A stretch of 64,000 bases of DNA, taken from positions 1,488,001-1,552,000 of the forward strand of contig NZ_CP014231.1 of NCBI RefSeq assembly GCF_001553645.1. Direction: 5' to 3'. This document shows positions 51,182-60,253 of the stretch, piece after piece (position 1 is the stretch's first letter; each line of letters begins with the position of its first letter). The translations under genes were made by a program, and so were the position numbers. Origin of the DNA: Leptotrichia sp. oral taxon 847 (lineage in GTDB: Bacteria; Fusobacteriota; Fusobacteriia; Fusobacteriales; Leptotrichiaceae). A model generated the notes under the pieces. That model ran no database searches. It was not told the DNA's origin and worked only from the letters and a program-made list of their open reading frames with translations.

Positions 51182-52072
51182 TTATTTGATTTTTATATTT
51201 TCCAGTGAATAAAGGTAAAAGTCATATCGTTTTTTATGAATTTTATGGTTTTGTACATTTTCTTTAATCGCACAAAAAGGCTCATTTGTGTGAATGCAAT
51301 CACGAAATTTGCAATTTTGTAAAAATTGTAGGAACTCTGGAAACAGTAGCTCCAATTCCTTTTTATTTTTTAATTTTGGAAAATCAAGTGTAGAAAATCC
51401 CGGTGTATCAATTATGTAAGAATTTTCGTTTGTCATAAAAAATCTACTTTCAGTGGTCGTGTGGCGTCCTTTTTTTGTTTTTTGACTGATGTCATTTGTT
51501 GTAAGTATTTTTTCACCTATCAAAGAATTTATAAGTGTGGATTTTCCTGATCCAGATGGTCCAGAAATTACGATAGACTTTTTATTTATATAATTCTTCA
51601 ATTCTTGAATTCCTAAATTTTCTTTTATGGAAATTGGAAACACACAAATCGTATTTTTAAAAATTTTCTCAAAATCGTCTAAAAACTGATTTAGTTCATT
51701 TTCAGAAACCAAGTCAATTTTTGATAAAATCAAAATACACGGAATATTTTGATAATTTGCGTTTAATAACATTTTTTGAAAGTTAGTAAAATCAAACTTT
51801 GGATTTTTAATTGCAAATAAAATACCGATAAAATCTATATTTGAAATTAGTGGCCTAATCAAATAATTTTTTCTCTCAAAAATTTTAGTTATAACTTTTT
51901 CATTTTCGTCAAATTCTACGACATCTCCAATAATACAGTTCATTTTGTTGTTTTTTACTTTTAGGCTACCTCGCAATTTACATTCGTAAATGTTATTTTC
52001 TTCCAAATTTTTCGCATCTTTATCCACGATATAGTAAAAACCTTTAATTTTTCTGATAACTTTTCCTTTTAT
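51182..52072 (-). CDS. rsgA: Ribosome small-subunit-dependent GTPase A, probable AUA start
   Basis: RsgA has an N-terminal OB-fold, a permuted GTPase (LSKID, SGPSGSGKSTLINSLIG, then DTPGFSTLDF) and a C-terminal zinc motif (FRDCIHTNEPFCAIKENV). It helps mature the 30S subunit. A start at the GTG (52027) would cut the first OB strand. The frame is open from 52087, and at 52072 an ATA begins IKGKVIRKIKGFYYIVDKD, as in family members (MxKGxVxKxxGxFYYV). AGGAG ends seven bases before this ATA, so AUA is the best-supported start. The result is 296 residues. Confidence 0.85.
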   Translation of the reverse strand: MKGKVIRKIKGFYYIVDKDAKNLEENNIYECKLRGSLKVKNNKMNCIIGDVVEFDENEKVITKIFERKNYLIRPLISNIDFIGILFAIKNPKFDFTNFQKMLLNANYQNIPCILILSKIDLVSENELNQFLDDFEKIFKNTICVFPISIKENLGIQELKNYINKKSIVISGPSGSGKSTLINSLIGEKILTTNDISQKTKKGRHTTTESRFFMTNENSYIIDTPGFSTLDFPKLKNKKELELLFPEFLQFLQNCKFRDCIHTNEPFCAIKENVQNHKIHKKRYDFYLYSLENIKIK

Positions 52073-52103
52073 AACTTTTCTCCTCTCCTAGTAGTAAAGA
52101 ATT

Positions 52104-53093
52104 TTACTCACCATCCTCATTTTGTGGCGGTGATTGCTGACTGCTTGAATTATTTCCTTGCGAAGAAGAATGACCTGAAGAATTTGAGTTACTTCCTCCG
52201 CTACTTCCACTGTTTGTTGTATTAGTGTTTGTACCTTTATTTTCTGTTTCGCTGTTGTCAATTTTGTTAATTGTGTCGTCAATTGCTTTTTCTATTCCAT
52301 TTTTGTTGATATCACTTTTTGAATTATTTATGATTTCCTCAGTTGTTTGACGTTTTCTAGCACGGGAAACTGTATTTATGACAACAGATACATTTTGTCC
52401 ATGCTGAATTCTAGCTCCAGCTGCAGGATTTGTGGAAATAATAGTGTTTAGTGGCAATGTCTGATCACTTGTGTAAGATACATTTTGAATATTTATTCCC
52501 ACTTGTTTAGCAAGCTCTCTTGCGTCGTTCAAATCAAGTCCGATTAAATTTGGCATTACAGACGGATCTATCATTTGCTGAGAAGATACAAGTATTGAAA
52601 TTTTTTGATTAATTTCAAGTTTTGTTCCAGGCTTTGGATAAACTCCCAAAATTGTGTTATATTTTTGGTTTGACGGATAATAGTCAATAGTTTCAATTTG
52701 AATATTTTGTCCTTTTAATTTTGAACGTGCTTCCAAAAGTTCAAGTCCAATTATATTTGGCACAACTTGATTTTGTCCATTATTTACCCAAATTTTTATA
52801 ACTCTATTCACCTTAACTTTTTTTCCAGGACGCGGATCCTGATTGTGAACCACGTTTAGCGGTACTTTTTCAGTTTTTGAATGAATAACTTTGACCTTTA
52901 GACCAGCTTCTTTCAAATATTTAATAGCTTCTTTTTCATTCAGGTTAGTAACATTCGGAATAACAGTCATACGAGTGTTAAAAAAATGTCTTTCAAACAC
53001 ACCTCGTCCAAAAATTCCTAGCGTTACTAAACAAATCATCACAATAACAAATCTTGTTACTTTACCGGGATTTAATTTTTTTGTTGTTGCCAT
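52104..53093 (-). CDS. PASTA-domain membrane protein lacking a kinase domain
   Basis: A 329-residue protein: one membrane helix (about 17-37), then three PASTA domains (about 46-112, 113-182 and 183-247), and a low-complexity Ser/Asn/Gly-rich C-terminus. PASTA domains bind peptidoglycan or muropeptides. In Firmicutes the place before rsgA-rpe is held by the PASTA kinase PrkC; here the cytosolic part is only about 16 residues (MATTKKLNPGKVTRFV) and has no kinase. A start at 53105 is possible, but GAGGTG precedes the ATG at 53093. Confidence 0.82.
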   Translation of the reverse strand: MATTKKLNPGKVTRFVIVMICLVTLGIFGRGVFERHFFNTRMTVIPNVTNLNEKEAIKYLKEAGLKVKVIHSKTEKVPLNVVHNQDPRPGKKVKVNRVIKIWVNNGQNQVVPNIIGLELLEARSKLKGQNIQIETIDYYPSNQKYNTILGVYPKPGTKLEINQKISILVSSQQMIDPSVMPNLIGLDLNDARELAKQVGINIQNVSYTSDQTLPLNTIISTNPAAGARIQHGQNVSVVINTVSRARKRQTTEEIINNSKSDINKNGIEKAIDDTINKIDNSETENKGTNTNTTNSGSSGGSNSNSSGHSSSQGNNSSSQQSPPQNEDGE

Positions 53094-53323
53094 CGTACAC
53101 CTCATATTTTTATAATTTTTATTTTAATAAATTACTCATTAATATAATATCACAATTAATAAATAAATACAATTTTTAAATTAAAGATTGTAAACTAAAA
53201 AATCAACTTTAAAATTATACTTTTAAAATAAAAAAAATATGGTATAATTATGATTAAGATAATAAAAAATAAATAAAATTTAAAAAATAAAAAAATTAAA
53301 AACAAAAAAAGAAGGAGGATTTT

Positions 53324-54457
53324 ATGAAAAAAATAATGATGTCTTTGCTTATTTTAAGTAGCTTTAATTTGTTTTCATCAAATGAGAATCTTATAAGAAA
53401 AATAAGTGTGACTGGAAATTCTGAAAAAGAAGTTATGCCAGATATTGCGGTTATAAATTTTTTGATTTCAGAAAAAGACAAAGATTTGAATGTGGCTACA
53501 AAAAAGGCAAAAGATGCGCTAGAAAATTTTAAAAAAGAACTTGGCGCTAGAAAAATTCAAACGGGAGAAATTGAGACAGTTTCATTTTACGATACAAAAA
53601 AGACGGAGTATGAAGAAGATATAAAGCCAAAAAATTCAAAAAATCAAAAACAAAAAAGTGAAATAAAAACGCCAGTTTCTTATACCGCCGAAATTGAGAT
53701 TTTGGTAAAAAATATTGATTTTAATAGATTAAGTGGATTAATTGGTGTAGATGGGGACAAAAATTTTAGTAAAATTGAAAAAAATTTTTCTCAAAATGCT
53801 TATTCTGTAAATTTGAAAGAAACAGATAAAACTGTGGATGCGGCTTTGAATGAATTATTTGTCAAAGTAAACGATGTAAAAGAAAAATTGCAAAGCGTGA
53901 GTGAAACTAAAAATGACGTCATCTTTGGTGGATATAAAATTACTGAAAATTATACAAATGACAGTAAAACACCTGTTGACATGTATTATGTAAATCATAA
54001 TTTAAAATTGACAGTAAAAAATTTAAAAAATTTGAATACGATAATTTCTATTGCTGCGGACAATGATATTAATATAAATGGCTCAATTCAATTTGACTTG
54101 TCAAATAAAGATGAAATTGAGCGGCAGATGTATAAACAGGCATTTAATGAAGCTGAGAAGAAGGCAAAAAGCATATTAAAGTCAAGTGTGCTAAAACTTG
54201 GAAAGCCAATTATAGTCAGCGAAGATTTGGATTTTCAGCAAAAAATGATAGATAAAATTGACAGTCAGTGGGAAGTGAAAGCAGTAACAAACACAGTAGA
54301 ACTTCCAGCGCCAGAAAAAGAATACGGTTTTACTGCTGAATATTCAGATGGATACGGATATTCTTCAGCAAAAAGAGCAGTCAGTACAAAAGTTGATTAT
54401 ACTCCAAAACCACTGAAATTAGAGCAAAATGTGTCTGTGATGTATGAGATAAAATGA
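53324..54457 (+). CDS. SIMPL-domain (DUF541) exported protein 1
   Basis: A 377-residue protein with a signal peptide (MKKIMMSLLILSSFNLFS) and the SIMPL (DUF541) domain: KISVTGNSEKEVMPDIAVINFLISEKDKDL at the start and ...DEIERQMYKQAFNEAEKKAKSILKSS...PIIVSEDL later. Family members act in the periplasm, and oligomerise in some cases; function is unclear. It is the first of three tandem paralogues. GGAGGATTTT before the ATG. Confidence 0.82.
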   Translation: MKKIMMSLLILSSFNLFSSNENLIRKISVTGNSEKEVMPDIAVINFLISEKDKDLNVATKKAKDALENFKKELGARKIQTGEIETVSFYDTKKTEYEEDIKPKNSKNQKQKSEIKTPVSYTAEIEILVKNIDFNRLSGLIGVDGDKNFSKIEKNFSQNAYSVNLKETDKTVDAALNELFVKVNDVKEKLQSVSETKNDVIFGGYKITENYTNDSKTPVDMYYVNHNLKLTVKNLKNLNTIISIAADNDININGSIQFDLSNKDEIERQMYKQAFNEAEKKAKSILKSSVLKLGKPIIVSEDLDFQQKMIDKIDSQWEVKAVTNTVELPAPEKEYGFTAEYSDGYGYSSAKRAVSTKVDYTPKPLKLEQNVSVMYEIK

Positions 54458-54546
54458 TTTTTATAAAAGAGAAAAGAAAAAAATAAAAAGTCAATAGAAA
54501 AGTGATCAATGGATAAAATTGTAAAGTCTTTAAAGGAGATATAAAC

Positions 54547-55638
54547 ATGAAAAAAATATTAGTGGTACTTTTTGCATTATTAAGTCTAAATATTTTTTCT
54601 GCAAATGAAGATAATGTAAAAAAAATAAGCGTGACGGGAAATGCACAAAGAGAAATCATGCCAGATATGGCAACTTTGAGCTTTCAAATTAAGGACAAGG
54701 ACAAAACTTTGAGTGCGGCGTCTTCCAAAGTGAAGCAAAAACTGGAAAAATTTAAAAAGGATTTGAGAGCGCAAAATATTGAGATTAGTAATATTGAAAC
54801 AGTTTCTCTCTCAGATAGAAAAATTAAAGATAAAAATTATTCAGACAATAAAAGTGTGTCTTCATATTCTGGTCAAATGAGTATTTTTGTAAAAAATGTA
54901 GATTTTGAAAAGCTGGGAGAACTCATTGAACTAAATAACGGAGATAAATTTCAAAGCGTGAAAAAGGATGAGAAAGAAAATGTTTACGAAATTAAGTTAA
55001 AAGAAAGCGATAAGACATTAAATGGCACTTTGAATAAATTATTTTCAAAACTGGATATTTTGAGAAGTAAACTAAAAGCAATAAATGCAACAAAAAATAA
55101 TGTTTTTTTTGGAGATTATGAAATTAAAGAAAATGCCAAAAATTATAAAGAAACGGAAGTTTATGAAGTAACTCACAATTTAAAAGTTACAACAAAAAAT
55201 TTAAAAGATTTGAATGCGATAATAACTTTGGCGGACACCGATGGCCTTAATATAGCAGGTTCGATAAAATTTGACTTGTCCAACAGAAATGAAATCGAGT
55301 CGCAGATGTACAGTGATGCCTATAATGAAGCAAGACAAAAGGCAGAAAGTATCTTAAAGTCAAGTAATTTAAAAGTTGGAGATGTGATTGTCGTAAGTGA
55401 AGATGTGGACTTTCAGCAAAAAATGATAGATAGGATTGACAGCCAATGGGAAGTGAAAACACAAGCTAATGATTTAACAGAAGAAAGAAATTCTTCAGGA
55501 ATGCAGATAAGAGGTGGGTATGATTTTAATAGAGGCTATAGAGACTATAAAGTTGGGAAAACAAGAGTTGACTACACTCCAAAACCTTTAAAAATAGAGC
55601 AAAATATATCTGTGATGTATGAGATGCAAAAAAAATAA
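54547..55638 (+). CDS. SIMPL-domain (DUF541) exported protein 2
   Basis: A 363-residue paralogue of the preceding gene with the same layout (signal peptide MKKILVVLFALLSLNIFS, KISVTGNAQREIMPDMATLSF, DEEFQQKMIDRIDSQWEV). It shares KISVTGN, DFQQKMID.IDSQWEVK and VDYTPKPLK with paralogue 1, more than with paralogue 3. Position between the two others indicates recent tandem duplication. AAAGGAG precedes the ATG. Confidence 0.82.
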   Translation: MKKILVVLFALLSLNIFSANEDNVKKISVTGNAQREIMPDMATLSFQIKDKDKTLSAASSKVKQKLEKFKKDLRAQNIEISNIETVSLSDRKIKDKNYSDNKSVSSYSGQMSIFVKNVDFEKLGELIELNNGDKFQSVKKDEKENVYEIKLKESDKTLNGTLNKLFSKLDILRSKLKAINATKNNVFFGDYEIKENAKNYKETEVYEVTHNLKVTTKNLKDLNAIITLADTDGLNIAGSIKFDLSNRNEIESQMYSDAYNEARQKAESILKSSNLKVGDVIVVSEDVDFQQKMIDRIDSQWEVKTQANDLTEERNSSGMQIRGGYDFNRGYRDYKVGKTRVDYTPKPLKIEQNISVMYEMQKK

Positions 55639-55684
55639 ATGAAAGGAGATAAAATTATTTAAATAATAATTTTAAAATAAAAAA

Positions 55685-56734
55685 ATGAAAAAAATAATGA
55701 CATTTTTATTTATGATGACTTGTGTTTTAACATTTTCTGATGTCGTCTCTGGAAAAAGAATACAAGTTAGAGGAATTGCGAAAAAAGAAATATTTCCAAA
55801 TTCAGCAAAAGTGGAGCTTACAATAAAAACTCAAGATGAAAATTTGGATAAAGCGAGTCGGGAAAATTCGCAAAGACTTGAAAAATTTAAAAGTTTACTA
55901 AGTAAATCTGGTGGAAAATATGAAAAGATAGATTCAGTTTCTTATTTTACCGATAAATCTTATGATTGGGAATATGAAACGGTCAATAAGGGAGCGAAGG
56001 AATACGAAACAGTTTTAACAATTGAAGCAGATAAGCTTGAGTTAAACAGTTTAAAAGACTTTTTGCAGATTTTATCAAATGAAAAAATTTATAAAGTTGA
56101 AATAAATTCACAAGGAATAAATACTTTTGAGATAAAAGCAAGGGATAAAACAGCTAAAGCCGCTTACCAGAAAGCGATTGATAAATTTAACGGTTTACAA
56201 AAGAAACTTGGCACAAAAGGACTTAGAAATATTGTAAAAATTGCTGGATTTAAAAATGACGAAGTCAGTCTTGAAAAAAGAGAAAGTGTAAAAAAAGAAG
56301 TTAACACAGTCACTCACAATGTTGAAGTTACAACTAGAGATATGAAAAGTCTGGGAAATATAATAAGCGTTGCGTATGCGGTTGGGATTGGGACAAATGG
56401 GTACATTGAATATGATATTGATAACAAGCAGAAATTGGAAGATGAGCTGTATGAAAGCGCTTATAAGGAAGCTCTAAAAAAGGCACAAGTTATTTTGGGA
56501 AAAACTAATTTGAGCTTAAAAAATCCAGTTACAATAACTGATAAGTCAAATGGAGTTATCCGAGCATATTCTGATTACAATTATAACTACAATTTATATG
56601 CTTCGATTGATTCAAAAATTTTGGAAAAAAGTGACAAAGAATTAATGGACAAGGTTTTGGAAAAAAATATAGTTATAAATCCATCAAAACTCAATATTTC
56701 AAAAGAAGTTTACATTGAATTTGAGATGAATTAA
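55685..56734 (+). CDS. SIMPL-domain (DUF541) exported protein 3
   Basis: A 349-residue, more divergent paralogue: signal peptide (MKKIMTFLFMMTCVLTFS), IQVRGIAKKEIFPNSAKVELTIKTQDENLD, then KLEDELYESAYKEALKKAQVILGKTN. It lacks the DFQQKMID stretch of the first two. The AAAGGAG before it lies 38 bases upstream of the ATG, so the start or the leader is uncertain. Confidence 0.8.
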   Translation: MKKIMTFLFMMTCVLTFSDVVSGKRIQVRGIAKKEIFPNSAKVELTIKTQDENLDKASRENSQRLEKFKSLLSKSGGKYEKIDSVSYFTDKSYDWEYETVNKGAKEYETVLTIEADKLELNSLKDFLQILSNEKIYKVEINSQGINTFEIKARDKTAKAAYQKAIDKFNGLQKKLGTKGLRNIVKIAGFKNDEVSLEKRESVKKEVNTVTHNVEVTTRDMKSLGNIISVAYAVGIGTNGYIEYDIDNKQKLEDELYESAYKEALKKAQVILGKTNLSLKNPVTITDKSNGVIRAYSDYNYNYNLYASIDSKILEKSDKELMDKVLEKNIVINPSKLNISKEVYIEFEMN

Positions 56735-56741
56735 TTTTTTT

Positions 56742-56768
56742 GAAGGGAATGAAGAAATTCCCTTTTTT
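56742..56768 (+). terminator. Terminator of the SIMPL gene group
   Basis: AAGGGAAT and ATTCCCTT pair, followed by T. A TATAAT at 56773-56778 just after it may be the -10 of treC. Confidence 0.8.
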
Positions 56769-56859
56769 GTGGTATAATTATAATGAAATATTTAAATTTT
56801 TGATAAATTTTTGATAAAAAGACAAAAAACAAAAAATAAAAAATGGAGAGTGAAATTAA

Positions 56860-58551
56860 ATGAAAAAAATTTTTAAGAAAAAGTGGTGGCATAAATCGGT
56901 AGTTTATCAAATTTACCCAAAAAGTTTTAATGACACAACTGGAAGTGGACAGGGAGATATAAAAGGAATTACAGAAAAATTGGACTATTTAAAAAAATTA
57001 GGAGTGGAAGTGCTATGGCTAACACCGATGTATAAATCTCCACAAAATGATAACGGTTATGACATAAGCGACTATTACAACATAGATGAGAGCTATGGGA
57101 CAATGGAAGATTTTGAAGAAATGTTAAAAGAGGCTCACAAAAGGGATATAAAAATAGTGATGGACATTGTCGTAAATCATTCTTCAACTGAAAATGAGTG
57201 GTTCAAAAAATCTGAAGCAGGGGATCCTGAATACAAGGATTTCTATATTTGGAAAGATGCAGTGGATGGAAAAGAACCGACAAACTGGCAGTCAAAATTT
57301 GGTGGAAGTGCTTGGAAGTGGAGTGAAAAAAGAAAACAGTATTATTTGCACTTATTCGATGTAACTCAGGCTGATTTGAACTGGGAAAATGAAAACGTGA
57401 GAAAAAAAGTTTATGAAATGATAAAATATTGGCTTAACAAAGGAGTTGACGGATTTAGATTTGATGTGATTAACTTAATTTCAAAAGACCAGAGATTTTT
57501 AAATGACGATGGAAGTGACACAAGATTTGTTCCAGATGGAAGAAGATTTTACACAGATGGGCCTAAAATTCACGAATATTTGAAGGAAATTCACAAAGAG
57601 GCATTTGGAGAAAATGATTTACTGACTGTTGGAGAAATGTCATCAACGAGTCTTGAAAATTGTGTAAGATATTCAAATCCGCAAGAAAAAGAACTTTCAA
57701 TGGCTTTTTCGTTCCATCATTTAAAAGTGGATTACCCAAATGGAGAAAAATGGGTAAAAGCACCATTCGATTTTGTAGAACTTAAAAAAATACTTTCAAA
57801 ATGGCAGATTGGAATGTATGAAGGAAATGGATGGAATGCAACTTTTTGGACTAATCACGATCAGCCAAGAGCTTTATCAAGATTTGGAGATGACAAAAAT
57901 TTTCACGAAAAATCAGGGAAAATGCTTGCAACAGTACTTCACGGACTCCAGGGGACACCGTACATTTATCAAGGAGAAGAATTCGGAATGACAAATCCAT
58001 ATTTTGATAAAATTGAAAAATATAGGGATGTGGAGTCTAAAAATATGTATAAAATATTGAGAGATAAAGGACTTTCTGAAAAAGAAGTGCTTGACATTTT
58101 GATGCAAAAATCAAGAGATAACTCAAGAACGCCAGTTCAATGGGACGATACAAAAAATGCCGGATTTACAAGTGGTACTCCGTGGATTGAAATTCCAGAA
58201 AATTATAAGAAGATAAATGCCGAAAGTGCACTAAAAGATAGTAATTCGATATTCTATCACTATCAAAACCTAATTCAGTTAAGAAGAACAGAAGAGCTTT
58301 TGATTACAGGAAAATATGAAGATATCGATTTAGAAAATAAAAAAGTTTACGCCTATAAGAGAGTAGGAGAAGATGCGGAATTGGTAATAATTGCCAATTT
58401 TTATGACAAAACTACTGAATTCGATGTAAAAGGACTGGATTTGGAAAAAGCCTTTATTTTACTTTCAAATTATGTGGAAAGTCCTGAAATAAATAGGGAT
58501 AAACTTGTTTTAAAGCCATATGAGGCAATAATTTTTAAAAAGGTAAAATAA
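56860..58551 (+). CDS. treC: Trehalose-6-phosphate hydrolase (GH13)
   Basis: A 563-residue GH13 enzyme that splits trehalose 6-phosphate into glucose and glucose 6-phosphate. Seen: WWHKSVVYQIYPKSF, VDGFRFDVINLISKD (nucleophile Asp), LTVGEMSSTSLENC (acid Glu), and WTNHDQPRALSRFGD. GRRFYTDGP, SFHHLKVDYP and YRDVESKNMYKILRDKG match TreC closely, rather than an oligo-1,6-glucosidase. The gene lies upstream of the trehalose PTS permease. Confidence 0.9.
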   Translation: MKKIFKKKWWHKSVVYQIYPKSFNDTTGSGQGDIKGITEKLDYLKKLGVEVLWLTPMYKSPQNDNGYDISDYYNIDESYGTMEDFEEMLKEAHKRDIKIVMDIVVNHSSTENEWFKKSEAGDPEYKDFYIWKDAVDGKEPTNWQSKFGGSAWKWSEKRKQYYLHLFDVTQADLNWENENVRKKVYEMIKYWLNKGVDGFRFDVINLISKDQRFLNDDGSDTRFVPDGRRFYTDGPKIHEYLKEIHKEAFGENDLLTVGEMSSTSLENCVRYSNPQEKELSMAFSFHHLKVDYPNGEKWVKAPFDFVELKKILSKWQIGMYEGNGWNATFWTNHDQPRALSRFGDDKNFHEKSGKMLATVLHGLQGTPYIYQGEEFGMTNPYFDKIEKYRDVESKNMYKILRDKGLSEKEVLDILMQKSRDNSRTPVQWDDTKNAGFTSGTPWIEIPENYKKINAESALKDSNSIFYHYQNLIQLRRTEELLITGKYEDIDLENKKVYAYKRVGEDAELVIIANFYDKTTEFDVKGLDLEKAFILLSNYVESPEINRDKLVLKPYEAIIFKKVK

Positions 58552-58590
58552 GTTTAAAATTGTTTAAATATAAGAAAATTAGAAATCTTG

Positions 58591-58618
58591 TTGACTTTTA
58601 AGAAAAACAAGGTATACT
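58591..58618 (+). promoter_or_regulatory. Promoter of treB
   Basis: TTGACT (58591-58596), 16 bp, then TATACT (58613-58618). It suggests that treB can be transcribed on its own as well as after treC. Confidence 0.6.
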
Positions 58619-58670
58619 TTTATAGTGAGAAAAATTTAGAGAAAATATTTATTAAATTGAAGGAGGAAAA

Positions 58671-59972
58671 ATGGCTAAAAGTTACGAAGAAATAGCTAAA
58701 GAAGTAGTTGAAGCCGTCGGCGGAAGAGAAAATATCCGTTCATTTGCGCATTGTGCGACAAGACTTAGAATAATGGTAAATGACGAAAATAAAATAGATA
58801 AAGAAAAAGTCGACAATATCGAAAAGGTAAAAGGAACAATGTTTACTTCAGGACAGTACCAAATTATTTTTGGAACTGGAACGGTAAATAAAGTTTTCGA
58901 AGCGGTTCAAGGACTTGGAGGAGTCAGCGAAACATCTGTTTCAGATATGAAGAAAGAAGCGGCTCAGCAAGGTAGCATAATTCAAAGAATTTCAAGAACA
59001 TTCGGAGATATATTTGTACCAATTATTCCAGTTTTGGTTGCAACTGGTCTGTTTATGGGACTTCGTGGATTACTTACAAATGAAAATTTATTGAAATTAT
59101 TGGGAATGACACCAGATAGCATAAATCCAAATTTTTTATTGTATACACAAGTATTGACTGATACAGCATTTGTAATATTACCAGCATTAGTTGCTTGGTC
59201 TGCATTTAAAGTTTTTGGAGGATCGCCTGTATTAGGAATCGTTTTAGGTTCAATGTTAATAAGCACTTCGTTGCCAAATGCATATCAAGTGGCATCAGGA
59301 GATGCACATCCAATAATGTTCTTTAAATTTATCCCAGTAGTTGGATATCAAGGGACAGTTTTACCAGCGCTATTCGTTGGAATGATTGGAGCAAAATTAG
59401 AACAAAGATTGAGAAAAGTTGTACCAGATGCATTAGATTTACTAGTTACACCATTTTTAGTATTTTTAATAATGAGCACATTGGGATTATTTATAATAGG
59501 ACCAGTATTCCATTCACTAGAAACTTATATTTTAAAAGGAACAGAATGGATTTTAGCACTTCCTTTTGGACTTGCAGGAATCGTAATTGGAGGACTTCAA
59601 CAATTAATAGTTGTTACAGGAGTTCACCATGTATTTAATTTCTTGGAAATTCAATTACTTGCAAAAGATGGGTTTAATAAATTTAATCCATTGTTGTCAG
59701 CAGCAGTTGCAGGACAATTTGGAGCAGTTTTGGCAGTTGGAGTTAAAACTAAAGATGTAAAATTAAAAGCATTGGCATTGCCATCAGCGTTATCAGCTGC
59801 ATTAGGAATTACAGAACCAGCAATTTATGGGGTAAATTTAATTAAAGGAAAAGGGAAACCATTTTTGATGGGACTTGCAGGTGGAGCTACAGGTGGATTT
59901 CTAGCTTCAATTTTTGGACTTAAAGCTTCAGGAATGGCTGTAACTGTAATACCAGGAATTTATTATTCTTAA
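58671..59972 (+). CDS. treB: Trehalose-type PTS EIIBC permease, C-terminal frameshift
   Basis: A PTS permease of the Glc superfamily, EIIB-EIIC. The EIIB domain is at residues ~1-90, with phosphorylated Cys in AHCATRLRIMV. The EIIC domain follows (~105 on), with GITEPAIYGVNL. There is no EIIA domain, so another EIIA must serve. Position after treC supports trehalose. The frame ends early at VIPGIYYS; one base is apparently missing in AATTTATTATTC near 59960, since the next frame continues LLFLNAQLPLYLISIIVGAA to 60064. AGGAGG precedes the ATG. Confidence 0.85.
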   Translation: MAKSYEEIAKEVVEAVGGRENIRSFAHCATRLRIMVNDENKIDKEKVDNIEKVKGTMFTSGQYQIIFGTGTVNKVFEAVQGLGGVSETSVSDMKKEAAQQGSIIQRISRTFGDIFVPIIPVLVATGLFMGLRGLLTNENLLKLLGMTPDSINPNFLLYTQVLTDTAFVILPALVAWSAFKVFGGSPVLGIVLGSMLISTSLPNAYQVASGDAHPIMFFKFIPVVGYQGTVLPALFVGMIGAKLEQRLRKVVPDALDLLVTPFLVFLIMSTLGLFIIGPVFHSLETYILKGTEWILALPFGLAGIVIGGLQQLIVVTGVHHVFNFLEIQLLAKDGFNKFNPLLSAAVAGQFGAVLAVGVKTKDVKLKALALPSALSAALGITEPAIYGVNLIKGKGKPFLMGLAGGATGGFLASIFGLKASGMAVTVIPGIYYS

Positions 59973-60064
59973 ATGCTCAATTACCACTATACCTAATTTC
60001 TATAATCGTAGGAGCAGCAGTAAGTTTTACATTGACTTATATGTTTGTAAAATTGGAAAAATAA
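59961..60064 (+). pseudogene. treB: Out-of-frame C-terminal tail of treB
   Basis: In the +1 frame after IPGI the sequence continues LLFLNAQLPLYLISIIVGAA and on, to KLEK and a TAA at 60062. This is the last membrane helix of EIIC. It lacks its own start codon and Shine-Dalgarno, so a one-base deletion, or an error in the sequence, has split it from treB. Confidence 0.8.
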
Positions 60065-60086
60065 TTAGACAATATAGATTGAAAAG

Positions 60087-60118
60087 ACTATTTCTAAATT
60101 TTTAGAAATAGTTTTTTT
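60087..60118 (+). terminator. Terminator after treB
   Basis: ACTATTTCTAAA and TTTAGAAATAGT pair, followed by seven T. Confidence 0.85.
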
Positions 60119-60178
60119 GAAAAAAGTTTCAAAAGAAAAAAATTTTTTCATATTAATTTTGAAAAATTTTAAAAAAAA

Positions 60179-60207
60179 CTTGCAAAATTTCAAATTTTAT
60201 AGTATAA
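60179..60207 (+). promoter_or_regulatory. Promoter of gdhA
   Basis: TTGCAA (60179-60184), 17 bp, then TATAAA (60202-60207), about 45 bp before the start. Confidence 0.5.
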
Positions 60208-60253
60208 AATATTTGTTAATCGAAATATATTTTGAAGATAAGGAGAAAGAATT

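Noticed and set aside
52088-52282. Minus-strand open frame of 64 codons
   Set aside because: It is a shifted frame of the Ser/Asn-rich tail of the PASTA gene.
56860-58551. Oligo-1,6-glucosidase or sucrose isomerase instead of TreC
   Set aside because: GRRFYTDGP, VGEMSSTSLE and HHLKVDYP, plus the adjacent PTS permease, fit trehalose-6-phosphate hydrolase better.
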